A DNA stretch of 5,160 nucleotides, from NCBI GenBank assembly GCA_028290165.1, contig JAQGKJ010000512.1, forward strand, positions 1 to 5,160, given 5' to 3'. The notes beneath the pieces are model-generated. The model did not search any database and had not been told where the DNA came from. It was given only the letters and a program-made list of their open reading frames with translations. Position numbers and translations under genes: made by a program. The stretch is from Bradyrhizobium sp. (GTDB taxonomy: Bacteria; Pseudomonadota; Alphaproteobacteria; Rhizobiales; Xanthobacteraceae). Below, in pieces: positions 4,679 through 5,160 of this stretch (the stretch's first letter is position 1; each line of letters starts with the position of its first letter).

Positions 4679-5160
4679 AAACCCGTACCACGCGCCGCCG
4701 TCCCGTCACCGTGCAGCTCGGAGAACAGTCGCTGGAAATTCAGGCGCCTGGTTTCAAGGCGATCCGTCGTGGTACAGAAAAACAGTTCTACTGGATCAAG
4801 GATGACCACGCCGAGTTCGCACTTTACGAACCCAAGACGGTGCGCATCCATGTCGATGGTCTGGACCCGCAGGCGGCCTGCGAGCGCATTCAACGCATTT
4901 GCGTGCGTGAGCGAGAGGCGATGCTTGCCTGGGCTGACGACAATGCGTCAGACCGAGAGCGCCTCGGGCCGAAATATGATGGCACCTTGAACAGTGTCAT
5001 CGTGCTTTATACCGACGACGAAGAAAGCTCCTTCCAAAATTTGAAGGACAATACCAAGCAAAGTTACGCAGATTCGTTGAAGGTTGTTGCTGACACGATT
5101 GGGCTTCGTCGTCTCGATTATCTTCATCCCAAGACTTTCCGCAGGTATTATAACAATTGG
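4675..5160 (+). CDS. Tyrosine recombinase/integrase, N-terminal 162 residues (partial, runs off window)
   Basis: Site-specific recombinase that would insert and excise the element at the tRNA-Arg gene. The GTG start overlaps the preceding stop (GTGA) and has GGAGA about 10 nt upstream. A basic start (MKTRTTRRRP) is followed by about 90 residues of N-terminal region with FYWIKDDHAEFALYEPKTVR (38-57), similar from memory to the leading region of other alphaproteobacterial island integrases and possibly arm-binding. From about residue 110, FQNLKDNTKQSYADSLKVVADTIGLRRLDYLHPKTFRRYYNNW is a clear SAM-like core-binding domain (pattern LK-NT--SY---L followed by L and YY--W). The catalytic domain with Arg, His and Tyr residues is beyond the window, so activity cannot be judged. 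The open frame has no stop to the last base. Confidence 0.88.
   Translation, partial: MKTRTTRRRPVTVQLGEQSLEIQAPGFKAIRRGTEKQFYWIKDDHAEFALYEPKTVRIHVDGLDPQAACERIQRICVREREAMLAWADDNASDRERLGPKYDGTLNSVIVLYTDDEESSFQNLKDNTKQSYADSLKVVADTIGLRRLDYLHPKTFRRYYNNW

Larger units (their letters stand above)
3493..5160. mobile_element. tRNA-Arg-integrated island or prophage, integrase-proximal end (partial)
   Basis: The segment starts at the tRNA 3' end and carries a tyrosine recombinase gene, a small overlapping gene upstream of it, a divergent candidate regulator and a repeat array. Its DNA is visibly poorer in GC than the operon and kinase to the left, most clearly at 4300-4390 and 5030-5160, which fits acquired DNA. 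The element type (integrative conjugative element, simple island or prophage) cannot be told, because the cargo and other end are not included. Confidence 0.8.

Overview
The window looks like alphaproteobacterial chromosome, most likely from the Bradyrhizobium/Rhodopseudomonas group (Nitrobacteraceae). This rests on GC-rich coding sequence, the near-diagnostic 44-residue L34 protein, the rpmH-rnpA-yidC order, and a CCCCGGAATGACGGGG intergenic element that, from memory, is common in that group. The genus is an inference; no database was searched.

Positions 1-1542 (minus strand): a housekeeping operon reads leftwards as rpmH (ribosomal protein L34), rnpA (RNase P protein) and yidC (membrane insertase, cut by the window edge). 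Gaps are 24 and 18 bp. A sigma70-type promoter (TTGACG-17-TATAAG) lies about 150 nt before rpmH. The leader between them holds two hairpins and a 13-bp tandem repeat. Positions 1543-1650 are the divergent intergenic region and contain a 14-bp perfect palindrome.

Positions 1651-3219 (plus strand): a 522-residue membrane sensor histidine kinase with all kinase boxes intact and no response regulator gene in view. A roughly 200-bp intergenic stretch with a REP-like hairpin follows, then a complete tRNA-Arg(ACG) gene at 3416-3492.

Positions 3493-5160: the end of an integrated element that uses the tRNA gene as its attachment site. It has a phased repeat array with A-tracts beside the junction, a leftward winged-helix-like protein of unknown family (217 aa), an AT-rich divergent control region with a 25-bp near-perfect palindrome, and a rightward pair. 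The pair is a 93-aa small protein that overlaps by 4 bp (GTGA) a tyrosine recombinase gene running off the window. The likely logic is an integration/excision control module: integrase, a candidate excisionase coupled to it, a candidate regulator transcribed divergently, an operator between them, and a candidate accessory-protein or arm-site array next to the attachment site. The roles of the two small proteins and of the repeat array are inferred from layout and sequence form, not shown. The cargo and far end of the element lie outside the window.
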